The notes: generated by a model not told the origin, from the sequence alone. Positions 9,773-18,530 are shown, counted from the stretch's first letter. The stretch is DNA of 64,000 bases from Methanobrevibacter smithii ATCC 35061 (GCF_000016525.1 NC_009515.1:1266501-1330500), one strand, 5' to 3'. A program made the numbers and translations.

Positions 9773-10267
9773 ATGGCAAAAGCACTTAGAATAATACTAG
9801 TTGTTGTACTATTTGTAGTATTTTTTGAAATAGGACTCTTTAGTTCATATACTATTGTTGCTGCAGAAGCTCCTGACATTGAGGGATTAATAGATATGCA
9901 GATTTCAAAAATCACAGGTATTTTTAATTCTGACAATGTTAATAATGTTTTAGTTAAAGATCCAACTGTTGTAAACATCACTAATAAAAGGGATGTGGCT
10001 CAATCACTGGAGGATTTATCAAAGGTAGATGGAGTTAATGTAGATTCAATGAATGTCACAACTTATGATGACAAAGATAATGAAGAGTTAAATGTAACTA
10101 TTGAAGCTTTAGGTTATGCATCACCGTCTTCCAATTCTTCACAGATTGTAATTAGTCAGGACCCATCATATAAAATTGTAGCTGAGGGTAATGCAACATT
10201 TAAGGGTGGAAGTTTAGTTGTTGATGTTGATTCTATCACTATACAATCTATTTTAAAATTATACTGA
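9773..10267 (+). CDS. Membrane-anchored exported protein, unknown function
   Basis: A 164-residue protein with an N-terminal hydrophobic segment (residues 5-27) that acts as a signal anchor, followed by a soluble outer domain rich in strands, asparagine and NxS/T sequons (for example NVT, NIT, NAT). I do not recognise a family. It precedes cbiH by 9 bases, so the two are likely co-transcribed, but no cobamide role can be inferred. A GTGAT ribosome site precedes the ATG. Confidence 0.6.
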   Translation: MAKALRIILVVVLFVVFFEIGLFSSYTIVAAEAPDIEGLIDMQISKITGIFNSDNVNNVLVKDPTVVNITNKRDVAQSLEDLSKVDGVNVDSMNVTTYDDKDNEELNVTIEALGYASPSSNSSQIVISQDPSYKIVAEGNATFKGGSLVVDVDSITIQSILKLY

Positions 10268-10276
10268 GATGGTTAT

Positions 10277-11353
10277 ATGATTAATGTAATTGGAATTGGT
10301 CAAAATAGAGAGAACATGACTTTAGGAGCAGTTAGAGCTATTAAAGAATCTGATGTTATTGTAGGGTATAAAAAGTATGTAGCTCAAATCTCCGATTTGG
10401 TTTCTGATAAAGAAATTATAAAAAAAGGAATGGGTGATGAAATAGCTAGAGCTCAACTAGCTATTGATAAAAGTTTATCTGGCCAAACAGTTTCATTAAT
10501 AAGTTCCGGGGATCCTGGTGTCTTTGGAATGGCAAATGTTTTATATCAGATAATCAGCAGGTATGATGAAGATATTGATGTTAAAGTTTATCCTGGAGTA
10601 TCTGCAGCTAATTATGCGGCAGATAAACTTGGAGCTCCTTTAAACGATTATGCAAACATTAGTTTAAGTAATATTTTAACTCCTTTATCTGAAATAGAAA
10701 AAAAATTAGAGTTTGCTCTGAAAGCTAATTTAGTTATAGCAATTTACAATCCTATTAGTAAAACACGTAAAGAACCTTTTAGAAGGTTTATAAAAACTGT
10801 TTTAAAAATTAAAGGTGAAAATGCATTAATTGGAATTGTAGATAGTACTTATGAACCTGCAAAAGAGACTATTGTCAAAATTAAGGATTTGACTGAAGAC
10901 ATGGTCAATATGTCTTGTACTTTAATTGTTGGAAATGATTTAACTTACATGCAAGAGGATAAGTTAATTACTCCAAGAGGATATGTGATTAAATCTAAAA
11001 TACATCCTCTTTCCAGTGACCATTATGAGAAATTTTTAAATGGGGAAATTTCTCACGGACCAAATAGGGAATGTGAGTTTTATCCATGTCATTATGAAGG
11101 TCAGTACTGTGATTTTTGTTACTGTCCGTTTTATCCATGTGGAGACAGTTCTACTGGAGGGCAATGGATAAAAGGCAAAGGTGTCTGGAATTGTAAGGAA
11201 TGCATGTGGGTTCATGAAAAAGAAGCTGTAGATTGTTTAAGAAAACCTTTGGAAGAACTTTTAGAGGAAGTAGATGATTTAAAAGCTAAGAAAAAAACGT
11301 TATTAAAACTTAGAAGAGCTTGTTTATTAAAAAATAATCCATATGATCTTTAG
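10277..11353 (+). CDS. cbiH: Cobalt-precorrin-3 C17-methyltransferase with cysteine-rich extension
   Basis: SAM-dependent ring-contracting methyltransferase of corrin synthesis. The N-terminal part (residues 1-245) is a tetrapyrrole methylase: [19 protein letters not shown], then [11 protein letters not shown] and [11 protein letters not shown]. Residues about 250-330 form a cysteine-rich domain with [20 protein letters not shown], then CGDSSTGG and [10 protein letters not shown], matching the small cysteine-rich domain often fused to methanogen CbiH. It may bind an Fe-S cluster or metal. It is separated by 3.6 kb from cbiG, so corrin genes are scattered here. Confidence 0.9.
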   Translation: MINVIGIGQNRENMTLGAVRAIKESDVIVGYKKYVAQISDLVSDKEIIKKGMGDEIARAQLAIDKSLSGQTVSLISSGDPGVFGMANVLYQIISRYDEDIDVKVYPGVSAANYAADKLGAPLNDYANISLSNILTPLSEIEKKLEFALKANLVIAIYNPISKTRKEPFRRFIKTVLKIKGENALIGIVDSTYEPAKETIVKIKDLTEDMVNMSCTLIVGNDLTYMQEDKLITPRGYVIKSKIHPLSSDHYEKFLNGEISHGPNRECEFYPCHYEGQYCDFCYCPFYPCGDSSTGGQWIKGKGVWNCKECMWVHEKEAVDCLRKPLEELLEEVDDLKAKKKTLLKLRRACLLKNNPYDL

Positions 11354-11364
11354 AGGTAGTGGGA

Positions 11365-11967
11365 ATGTCAATTAAAAATATTTTAATTGAAATGAAAAAT
11401 ATGTCGGAATTGATGGTTGATTTAGCTTATTCAGCTGTTTTATTTAATAGTAAAGATGCAGCTGAAGAAGTTTTGAAACTTGAAAATAAAGTAAATTCAA
11501 TGAATTATGAAATTAAGAAAGAATCGCTAGTTGCAGCGCGTTCTTATGAAGACGCTGAGAAATTAACTGCATTGCTTGAGGTGGCTGAAGCTGCTGAAAG
11601 TATAGCTAATGCTGCTAAAGATTTAGCTGATTTAGTAATTACAGGATTCAAACCACATCCTGTATTTAAAATGGTAATGTCTGAATCTGATAAGATGATT
11701 GTCAGAGTTTCTGTAGAATTGGATTCAGATTTAGCTAATAAAACTTTAGGGGAATTACTTTTAGTAAATCGTACTGGAATGAGAGTTATAGCTATTAGAC
11801 GTGGAGATTCATGGATATATGGTCCGGATAAGAATACATTAATACTTCCAGATGATACTTTACTTTTAAAAGGTACTGAAGCGGGTGCTGATCTTTTAGA
11901 AAAACTTGCATCAGCAACATGTTCTCTAGAAGATATTCCTGATGAATTGGAAGAAGACGAAGATTAA
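11365..11967 (+). CDS. PhoU-like/TrkA_C (RCK_C) regulatory protein
   Basis: A 200-residue cytosolic protein: residues 1-95 are a PhoU-like helical bundle and residues about 110-180 a TrkA C-terminal ligand-binding domain ([17 protein letters not shown], then [10 protein letters not shown] and [10 protein letters not shown]). Such proteins sense ligands for cation channels and transporters. A GTG at 11359 is in frame, but the GAGGTAG ribosome site better fits ATG 11365. It directly precedes an MgtE-type transporter, a pairing that suggests regulation of that transporter. The acidic C-terminal tail is probably disordered. Confidence 0.75.
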   Translation: MSIKNILIEMKNMSELMVDLAYSAVLFNSKDAAEEVLKLENKVNSMNYEIKKESLVAARSYEDAEKLTALLEVAEAAESIANAAKDLADLVITGFKPHPVFKMVMSESDKMIVRVSVELDSDLANKTLGELLLVNRTGMRVIAIRRGDSWIYGPDKNTLILPDDTLLLKGTEAGADLLEKLASATCSLEDIPDELEEDED

Positions 11968-12020
11968 TTTATTTTTATTAAATAAACAAGTGGTTAAAAT
12001 GATGAGAGGTAGTGATATTT

Positions 12021-13274
12021 ATGAAACAGAAGATGATTCGACATCCTTATTCTACCTTTTCATCATTTCTAAAAGAACATAATAATATTTTAAAAGAAAG
12101 TCTTATAGCTTTGTTAATCTGTGCCTGTGGAGATTTAGTTGCAGGTATAGTTCTTGGAAGAATGGATATTTTTCTTGAAACTTTTCCTGGACTATTGGTT
12201 ATTATTCCTGGAGCTATAGGAATGAGGGGAAACATTTTTGGTTCTTTTGCATCCAGATTATCCACAGCATTACATATTGGTATAATAGATCCTAAATTTA
12301 ACCGTTCTGAAGAGTTAATTAATAATATTTTCTCTTCATTTGTGTTGACTTTATTTTTATCCTTATTTTTAGCTATCATTGCTAAAGTTATCTGTGTAAT
12401 ATTCGGTTTTCCGTCAATGGATATTGTAGATTTTATTTTAATTAGCTTAATAGCTGGAGTAATTTCTATAGTTATAATGCTTCCAGTTACAATGTTTATT
12501 TCATTTAGAAGTTTTGAACGTGGTTGGGATCCGGATAATGTTACAACTCCATTAGTTGCTGCTGTTGGAGATTTATTTACATTGCCTGCTATTGTAGTGG
12601 CTCTTTTTATAATCTCTGCTCTAAAATCAGTTGTATATTTAGAGTTGATAGTCTTTATAATAGTAATTCCACTTGTATTATTCAGTTTTGTATACTGTTA
12701 CAACTATTCAGAAGAAAATAAGGTGATTATAAAACAGTCTACACCAGTTTTATTAGTATGTTCTGTTTTAGGAGTATCTGCAGGAGGAATTCTTAACAGT
12801 TCACTTGAAACATTACTTACAAATCCAACATTACTTACATTAGTGCCTTTATTTTCAGGAGAAAGCGGTGGTTTAGTAAGTATTTTATCAGCAAGACTAT
12901 CTTCAGGTATACATTCAGGTCTTATAGAACCTCTTAAAAGACCTGAAGGTGAATCTGTACATAATTTTGCAATTATATTATTGTTGGCTCTTATAATGTA
13001 TCCATTTATAGGAATTCTTGCAGAATCATCATCTGTTTTCTTAAATATAGTTGGTATTGGCTTTGATAAAATAATATTGATAAGTTCAATTGCAGGATTT
13101 ATTTTAATCCCTATTATGTTGATTTTGGTCTATTATATTTCAATTGTTTCATATGATAATGGATATGATCCGGATAATATTTTAATTCCAATTTCAACAA
13201 GTATTACAGATGCAATATCCAGTTTAATACTTATTTCTGTGTCATTAATTATTACTGCAGTTATTTTTATTTAA
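12021..13274 (+). CDS. MgtE/SLC41-type divalent cation transporter, duplicated
   Basis: About 417 residues with roughly ten hydrophobic spans arranged as two homologous halves. Each half contains the paired signatures PGAIGMRGNIFGSFASRLS and, in the second half, FSGESGGLVSILSARLSSG; each half ends with a GWDPDNVTTPL or GYDPDNILIPI motif lining the pore. The family moves magnesium or other divalent cations. There is no cytosolic CBS regulatory domain; the upstream PhoU/TrkA_C protein may supply regulation. GTG 12012 is an alternative start, but GAGAGGTAGTGAT precedes ATG 12021. It overlaps the convergent gene by 4 bases. Confidence 0.82.
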   Translation: MKQKMIRHPYSTFSSFLKEHNNILKESLIALLICACGDLVAGIVLGRMDIFLETFPGLLVIIPGAIGMRGNIFGSFASRLSTALHIGIIDPKFNRSEELINNIFSSFVLTLFLSLFLAIIAKVICVIFGFPSMDIVDFILISLIAGVISIVIMLPVTMFISFRSFERGWDPDNVTTPLVAAVGDLFTLPAIVVALFIISALKSVVYLELIVFIIVIPLVLFSFVYCYNYSEENKVIIKQSTPVLLVCSVLGVSAGGILNSSLETLLTNPTLLTLVPLFSGESGGLVSILSARLSSGIHSGLIEPLKRPEGESVHNFAIILLLALIMYPFIGILAESSSVFLNIVGIGFDKIILISSIAGFILIPIMLILVYYISIVSYDNGYDPDNILIPISTSITDAISSLILISVSLIITAVIFI

Positions 13275-14137
13275 TACCACCCTTTCAGGATAAATTCACA
13301 GTTATTTGTTCTAAAATAATCATAATCCAGTTTTGATTTATCAAAATCTTTTGGAACAGAAACTAAAAGGGCTTTGACATCTTTTTTATTAAAATGGATA
13401 AACATTATTGAACTAAAATCGACTATTGGAAATTCTAGGTTTATTCTATTATTTAAATATATTTTATTGCTTGTAACACTTTCTACAACAGGTAGTTTTA
13501 TTCTGGTATTGTCCATACACCATTTTAAGTTATCTGCTGAATCTTTGTCAATTAATAAATAATAATCATTGCTTCTTAAGTAATTTCTATATATCTTGAA
13601 ATAATTGCAGCTATAGCCATCCTTGTGGTTATGATTGCATTTTCCTTTTGTTTGAAAATCTTTTACAACGTATTTTTTATAAAAATCACATTTAACCATT
13701 CTGTTTACACTGTAAACGTTTTTTCCGTCATCTGGTGAACCAATTTTTACACTTGAAATACTGCTCTCTTTAGGGATGACTTCCATTGAAGTTTTAATTT
13801 TTGAATCAAAAAGATTCTTGTCAACTAGTTTTCTATAATTTTTACCTAAAATTAAAAATTTATCATAAGAAATACTATTTGGAATAATAGCTTCATTTTC
13901 ATTTGAAATAGCTAATCCTGGGGTACCTGCTAAATATTTTTCCCAATTTGGAGTTCCCGGATTATTAATTAAGTTATCTGCACTTTGAGAAAGCAATAAT
14001 TCAATATTTTCATTTTCTGTTGATGTAGCTAGTTTATCTAATGTAATTTCACTAAATTTAGCTGTTATACCAATTATTAATAAAATAACAACCAACACAA
14101 CCAATATTTCAGTTGAAATACTTCCCTTTTCATTCAT
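13271..14137 (-). CDS. Type IV pilin-like exported protein
   Basis: The 288-residue protein starts MNEKGSISTEILVVLVVIL: after the likely prepilin peptidase site KG, glutamate is at position +5 of the mature protein, followed by a hydrophobic helix. This is the class III signal seen in archaeal pilins. The rest is a soluble outer domain of unknown family with a Cys/His cluster (KCNHNHKDGYSCNYF near residue 165). Its ATG overlaps the stop of the upstream gene (TAATG), so the two are coupled. No pilin ATPase or platform gene is nearby. Confidence 0.6.
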   Translation of the reverse strand: MNEKGSISTEILVVLVVILLIIGITAKFSEITLDKLATSTENENIELLLSQSADNLINNPGTPNWEKYLAGTPGLAISNENEAIIPNSISYDKFLILGKNYRKLVDKNLFDSKIKTSMEVIPKESSISSVKIGSPDDGKNVYSVNRMVKCDFYKKYVVKDFQTKGKCNHNHKDGYSCNYFKIYRNYLRSNDYYLLIDKDSADNLKWCMDNTRIKLPVVESVTSNKIYLNNRINLEFPIVDFSSIMFIHFNKKDVKALLVSVPKDFDKSKLDYDYFRTNNCEFILKGWY

Positions 14138-15078
14138 TATACTAATACTCCATATTTAGTTCTGTGAGCAACATCTAAAAATAGTTCAGTTGGATCTTCG
14201 GGATTTATTTTATGGCCTGGATATCTGTCATGAAATACGACATGGTCCGATCCGGAAACAGAATATTCAACACCTACGCAGTGCGGAACAATAAAGACTT
14301 CAAATCCATAGTGGGGACATATTCCTTTTCCCTCAAGTCTACATAAATAACAGCTGCCGTCAGCACTTTCATGAAAATAACCATTTTTTAAGCAGTTTTG
14401 CAGGGTATCTCCGTCACCATGGTGAATATAAGGGTCATATGGGCATTTTTTTATTATTAAAGGACTAGTTGCACCTAAATAACCTTCTGGCTTATCGATG
14501 CCATGTGCAGTTAAATAGGTGGTTAAAGTAGTTCCATAATGGATTTTTTTATCGTCATGCCAAATTCCGCTATATGGAGTTAAAATGGCATAAGGTAGGG
14601 GGTCTTTTAAGCCTTCAACAGAGGTTATGCTTTTTAAATTACCTGAAAATCTGTCCTTATTTTTTGAAATCTTTAAATGAGTTGTAACTTCTAGATTAAT
14701 GGGGTCATCTGTGTTTTTGATGGATAGGACATTAGAAGATATTGAAACACCGTATTTTTTTTCATATTCCTTGTTTTTATCATCTAATTTTTTATTTAAG
14801 ACTTTTTTAATTTCTCTTTCAGAACTGAAAATATATTTCCCGTGGTAAACTTCTTCTGTAACTTCAGCTATTGAATCACGGGATAAAACCTCTAAATTTC
14901 TATTATAATCATTAACAATATATTTTAGATTATCATTAGCTATTGAATCAGTATTTTCATTTTCTAAAGTATACATACTTGTTAAAACAAAAATTAGAAT
15001 TAATATTAGAGAAGCTATTAAAATCACAGTTGTTCCAGTTATTATATTTCCTTTAGAGTCTATTTTTAAATATTTCAT
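14137..15078 (-). CDS. Pilin-like or signal-anchored exported protein, partner of the downstream gene
   Basis: About 313 residues from ATG 15078, giving MKYLKIDSKGNIITGTTVIL, a basic N terminus, KG and a long hydrophobic helix. A TTG at 15099 and GTG at 15081 are in frame but lack a better ribosome site. The outer domain contains a Cys/His cluster (CPYDPYIHHGDGDTLQNC, then CYLCRLEGKGICPH) that could bind a metal or form disulfides. No family recognised. It forms a TAATG-coupled pair with the 13271-14137 gene. Confidence 0.55.
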   Translation of the reverse strand: MKYLKIDSKGNIITGTTVILIASLILILIFVLTSMYTLENENTDSIANDNLKYIVNDYNRNLEVLSRDSIAEVTEEVYHGKYIFSSEREIKKVLNKKLDDKNKEYEKKYGVSISSNVLSIKNTDDPINLEVTTHLKISKNKDRFSGNLKSITSVEGLKDPLPYAILTPYSGIWHDDKKIHYGTTLTTYLTAHGIDKPEGYLGATSPLIIKKCPYDPYIHHGDGDTLQNCLKNGYFHESADGSCYLCRLEGKGICPHYGFEVFIVPHCVGVEYSVSGSDHVVFHDRYPGHKINPEDPTELFLDVAHRTKYGVLV

Positions 15079-15273
15079 CACTTGAAATTTAACTTCCAAT
15101 TTATAAATTATTTTTTCAAGTGCACCAATGTGAAAAAGTGAAAATATGTTTTTTAATTGGAATTATAAAACATATCTAACCGATTTTATTTTGAAAAATA
15201 ACTTAATTTCAGAAACAATTAGATATAATAATTTTTCTTTTTTTACAAAACATAAATTTTAATTTTTTATAAT

Positions 15274-15295
15274 TTTATGTTTTATAAAACATAAA
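15274..15295. promoter_or_regulatory. 22-base palindrome overlapping a TATA-like box
   Basis: A perfect 22-base palindrome with core ATGTTTTATAAAACAT, located 50 bases upstream of the COG1373 ATPase start. Its centre reads as a good archaeal TATA box (TTTTATAAAA). An additional half-site, AAAACATAAA, is at 15247-15256. The overlap of a two-fold site with the promoter suggests an operator for a dimeric repressor. Function is inferred. Confidence 0.5.
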
Positions 15296-15344
15296 TTTAA
15301 ATATTACAATAATGTTAAATATTAAATAACTGAAGGTGGTCTAA

Positions 15345-16550
15345 TTGATTAAACGTAAATTTTATTTAGAAAAGATTGTTAAATTAATAGACACAGAAGA
15401 TATTAAAGTTATAACTGGAGTTCGTCGTTGTGGTAAAACAGTTTTATTAAAACAAATCATCGATGAATTAGAAAACAGAGGAATAGCTAGTGAAAATATT
15501 ATTTATATGTCATTTGAATCTTCAAAATATAAAAATATTAGAAATGATGATGATTTAGATGAATTTATTTTTTCAAAGACAAATAATTTAAATGGGAAAA
15601 TTTATTTATTATTTGATGAAATTCAGAAAGTAAAAAACTGGGAAGTTTCTCTAAATTCTTATAGAGTTGATTTGGAATGTGATATTTATATTACTGGATC
15701 TAATTCACAATTATTATCCGGAGAACTAGCTACTTTAATTTCTGGAAGATATATTTCAATAAATATGCTTCCATTTTCATTTAAAGAGTTAATTCAATAT
15801 TATGATGAAATGCATGAAAAAATTGATGAAATTAAATTATTTGAACAGTATTTAAGTTATGGTGGATTTCCAGGTTTATTAAATTATGAAAATGAAGAAA
15901 AAGAGAAATATTTATATGATTTATATTCTACTATTGTTTTAAATGATATTTTATATAAAAATAAAGTAAAAGATTTAGATTTGCTTGAAAGATTAATGGA
16001 ATTCATGATTTCTAATATTGGTAAATTATTTTCAGCTAATTCTATTTCTAAATATATTAAAAATGAAAATCGTAAAACAACTCCCCATACAATAATTAAT
16101 TATATGGATTATGCAAGAAATGCTTTTATTTTTTATCAAATTAAACGTGAAAATATTAAACAAAAAAGGAAGCTATTAATATCTGATAAATATTATCTTG
16201 TTGATTCCGGATTTTATTTTATTTTTAATGGGTCCACTCAAAGGAATTGGAGTCAGTTATTAGAAAATATTGTGTTTTTAGAATTAATAAGACAAGGATA
16301 TTCCATAACAATAGGAAAAATCCAAGATTTGGAAGTAGATTTTGTTTGCAGGAAAGCTAATCAGATAAAATACATTCAGGTATCTCAATCTATTTTAGAT
16401 GAAAATACTAGAAAAAGAGAGTTTAAATCATTAGAAAAAATATCTGACAGCTATCCTAAGTATGTTATATCAATGGATTCATTTGACTTTTCAGCTAATG
16501 GGATAATTCATCTTAATATAATTGATTTTTTAAAATCAGAGAATTTTTAA
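15345..16550 (+). CDS. COG1373-type ATPase (AAA_14 plus DUF4143)
   Basis: A 401-residue P-loop ATPase with Walker A GVRRCGKTVLLKQ at residues about 25-37 and Walker B IYLLFDEIQ near residue 90, followed by ITGSNSQLLSGELATLISGRY, typical of this family. The DUF4143 region follows, ending in a nuclease-like strand pattern (LEVDFVCRK, then KYIQVS). The family is abundant in archaea and gut anaerobes, with unknown function. The start is TTG with a GGTGG ribosome site. It is a stand-alone gene with its own terminator. A decayed relative lies at 32.65 kb. Confidence 0.85.
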   Translation: MIKRKFYLEKIVKLIDTEDIKVITGVRRCGKTVLLKQIIDELENRGIASENIIYMSFESSKYKNIRNDDDLDEFIFSKTNNLNGKIYLLFDEIQKVKNWEVSLNSYRVDLECDIYITGSNSQLLSGELATLISGRYISINMLPFSFKELIQYYDEMHEKIDEIKLFEQYLSYGGFPGLLNYENEEKEKYLYDLYSTIVLNDILYKNKVKDLDLLERLMEFMISNIGKLFSANSISKYIKNENRKTTPHTIINYMDYARNAFIFYQIKRENIKQKRKLLISDKYYLVDSGFYFIFNGSTQRNWSQLLENIVFLELIRQGYSITIGKIQDLEVDFVCRKANQIKYIQVSQSILDENTRKREFKSLEKISDSYPKYVISMDSFDFSANGIIHLNIIDFLKSENF

Positions 16551-16583
16551 TTAGTATTACATTATCTCTAAATTTTTAGTTTT

Positions 16584-16610
16584 AAGTATTAAAAAAAATA
16601 CTTTTTTATA
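16584..16610 (+). terminator. Hairpin and T-run after the COG1373 ATPase gene
   Basis: Arms AAGTATT (16584-16590) and AATACTT (16597-16603) enclose an A-only loop and are followed by TTTT. It sits 34 bases past the stop codon. Weak stem, but the T-run fits archaeal termination. Confidence 0.45.
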
Positions 16611-16668
16611 TTATTGTGTAGATAGTATACTGTAATAAAAAATTTTTTTAAAATTATGGAGGATTTGT

Positions 16669-17067
16669 ATGTCAGATACTGTTAGAACATGGCGTCATAT
16701 ACAACAAAGATATAATCTTATAGGTTCCAAATGTAACACTTGTGGAGAATTATTCTTCCCATCTCGTGTAGTTTGTCCTAATTGTAGGAGGAAAGGAGAT
16801 CTTGAACCTTTTCAATTCAGTGGTAAAGGAAAAATATTCACTTACTCTGTAATTAGGTCAGCTCCAGATGACTTTAAAAAAGTAGCACCTTATGCTGTTG
16901 CTGTAATTGAGTTAGAAGAAGGAGCTAAATTAACTGCACAACTTGTTGACTGTGATGTTGACAATCTTGAAATTGGAGACCCTGTTGAAATGGTCTTTAG
17001 AAAAATTAGAGAAGATGGCGAGGATGGAGTAATCTCCTATGGTTTCAAATTTAGAGTTACAAAATAA
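16669..17067 (+). CDS. DUF35 OB-fold/zinc-ribbon acyl-CoA-associated protein
   Basis: A 132-residue protein with an N-terminal rubredoxin-like zinc ribbon (CNTCGELFFPSRVVCPNC, residues about 22-39) and a C-terminal OB fold (GKGKIFTYSVI, then PYAVAVIELEEG and GDPVEMVFRKI). In methanogens this protein bridges acetoacetyl-CoA thiolase and HMG-CoA synthase at the entry to the mevalonate pathway. Those partners are not in the window, so assignment to that complex is by family. It has a GGAGG ribosome site. The next gene starts inside its last 29 bases. Confidence 0.82.
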   Translation: MSDTVRTWRHIQQRYNLIGSKCNTCGELFFPSRVVCPNCRRKGDLEPFQFSGKGKIFTYSVIRSAPDDFKKVAPYAVAVIELEEGAKLTAQLVDCDVDNLEIGDPVEMVFRKIREDGEDGVISYGFKFRVTK

Positions 17068-17968
17068 GATTGCAATTCTATTAGTAAGCCATGGAAGTAG
17101 TCTCCCTTTTGCAGAAGTTACCTTTAACGAGATTAAAGATAAATTTAACAAGGCTACTGGATTTGCTACAGAAGTAGGTTACATGAAAGTAGCCGAACCT
17201 TCTATTGCTGGAGCTGTTGAAAATTTAAAAGAAGAAGTTCCAGAACTTGAAAAAATAATAGCTATTCCTGTATTTTTAGCTCCTGGAATTCATACTAATA
17301 TTGATATTCCAACTCTTTTAGGGTTAAGTCCGCTGGAAACTGATCCTAGATGTCCTGACGGTAATTATCCTGATGACCATTATTTATCTATTGCTGAGGA
17401 TGTTGATTTTGATGGAGATATTGAGTTATTGCCGGCTATTGGACCAGATGATAATCTTTTAGAAGTTATTGATAAAAGGATTAATGAATCATTAGCTGAT
17501 TCTAAGTTAAATGGTGATGCTAAAACAGGAATTTTATTAGTTTCTCATGGAAGTAGATTAAAATATAATAAAGAGTTTATAAGTGAAGTTTATAGGAAGT
17601 TTAGTGAAACTACTGATTATCCATCTAATTTTGGATTCATGGAACTTGTAGAACCTAACATTCCGACTTCTATTAACAAGCTTATTAATGAGAATGAAAT
17701 TGACAGATTAGTTGTTGTACCTGTGTTTATAGCTCCGGGAGTTCATACAACTTCTGATATTCCAACTATTTTGGGTTTAAAAGAGGCTGATTCCCATTCA
17801 CACTCACATTCACACAGTCATGAACATGGTCATGAGCATCATCATCATCACCATCATCATGATTTGGAAGCGATTGATTTTGAAGGGGAAATTTTATATC
17901 CAGAACCTATTGGTTCAGATGATATTTTAATTGATATCTTAGTAAAAAATATGGAAAAAGCTTTATAG
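17039..17968 (+). CDS. Two-domain sirohydrochlorin chelatase (CbiX/CfbA type) with histidine-rich loop
   Basis: A 309-residue fusion of two CbiX domains. Domain 1 (residues about 8-150) starts IAILLVSHGSSLPFAE; domain 2 (about 160-309) starts TGILLVSHGSRL. Each carries its active-site histidine and the FxAPGxHTxxDIP segment (FLAPGIHTNIDIP, FIAPGVHTTSDIP). Domain 2 has a His/Ser/Glu-rich insertion with a run of eight consecutive histidines. Enzymes of this family insert cobalt (cobalamin) or nickel (F430) into sirohydrochlorin. The ATG overlaps the DUF35 gene by 29 bases. A second, single-domain paralogue follows. Confidence 0.82.
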   Translation: MVSNLELQNKIAILLVSHGSSLPFAEVTFNEIKDKFNKATGFATEVGYMKVAEPSIAGAVENLKEEVPELEKIIAIPVFLAPGIHTNIDIPTLLGLSPLETDPRCPDGNYPDDHYLSIAEDVDFDGDIELLPAIGPDDNLLEVIDKRINESLADSKLNGDAKTGILLVSHGSRLKYNKEFISEVYRKFSETTDYPSNFGFMELVEPNIPTSINKLINENEIDRLVVVPVFIAPGVHTTSDIPTILGLKEADSHSHSHSHSHEHGHEHHHHHHHHDLEAIDFEGEILYPEPIGSDDILIDILVKNMEKAL

Positions 17969-18009
17969 ATTTTCCGTATTTTTTAATTAATTTTTTTTAT
18001 GTGATTATA

Positions 18010-18501
18010 ATGACTAGTGATTTATCTAAAACCGGAATTTTACTTTTAAGTCATGGTAGTAGATTAGACCAAGGTAAAAAAGTAATTGAAGCATATACAC
18101 AAATGTATAAAGAAGAATTCCCTGAAGCTATTGTTGAATATGGATTTATGGAAATGAGGGAACCTAATATTCCTCAAAGTATTAATAAATTAACTAATGG
18201 AAATGATTTGGAAAAAATTATTGTTGTTCCTGTATTTGTAGCTCATGGACTTCATACAAGAAGGGATATTCCAAAATTATTAGGAATTGAAAATGATTTT
18301 GATGAATCTGAAATATCCGGCGGACATCATGAGCATCATCATGACCACGGACATCATCATCACCATAACCACCATCATGACCATGATCATGATGATGAAG
18401 AAACATTTGATTTTGATGGCGAAATAGTTTTAGCTGACCCTTTAGGCATTGATACTCGTTTATATGAGATTATAAAAGATAGAGTATCTCAAAATTTATA
18501 A
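18010..18501 (+). CDS. cfbA: Single-domain sirohydrochlorin chelatase (CfbA/CbiX-short type) with histidine-rich loop
   Basis: A 163-residue protein from ATG 18010, spaced properly after GTGAT. It begins KTGILLLSHGSRLDQGKKVI and contains FVAHGLHTRRDIP, both chelatase histidine sites. A long His/Asp/Glu-rich insertion (encoded about 18325-18395) replaces the usual loop. The short form is the archaeal homodimeric type able to insert nickel for F430 or cobalt for cobamide. The sequence alone does not decide which of the two neighbours serves which metal; the symbol cfbA is provisional. Confidence 0.75.
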   Translation: MTSDLSKTGILLLSHGSRLDQGKKVIEAYTQMYKEEFPEAIVEYGFMEMREPNIPQSINKLTNGNDLEKIIVVPVFVAHGLHTRRDIPKLLGIENDFDESEISGGHHEHHHDHGHHHHHNHHHDHDHDDEETFDFDGEIVLADPLGIDTRLYEIIKDRVSQNL

Positions 18502-18510
18502 TTCCTTAAT

Positions 18511-18530
18511 CATCACCACTTGTGGTGGTG
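18511..18530 (+). terminator. GC-rich hairpin after the chelatase genes
   Basis: The sequence CATCACCACTTGTGGTGGTG folds into a nine-pair stem (one G-T pair) with a minimal TT centre. It lies 10 bases past the stop codon in otherwise AT-rich DNA. A terminator or 3' stabiliser is the simplest reading; no long T-run follows, so this is uncertain. Confidence 0.4.

Noticed and set aside
15079-15122. Two more TTTCAAGTG-like matches near 15.1 kb, and single ones near 4.88 kb and 37.87 kb
   Set aside because: They are isolated, lack the class A or B flanks, and three of the four lie in coding sequence. In such AT-rich DNA a 9-base match is expected now and then.
18325-18395. CAT/CAC-rich stretches as possible DNA repeats or CRISPR-like array
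   Set aside because: They are codon runs for histidine in the chelatase loops, with no spacer structure.
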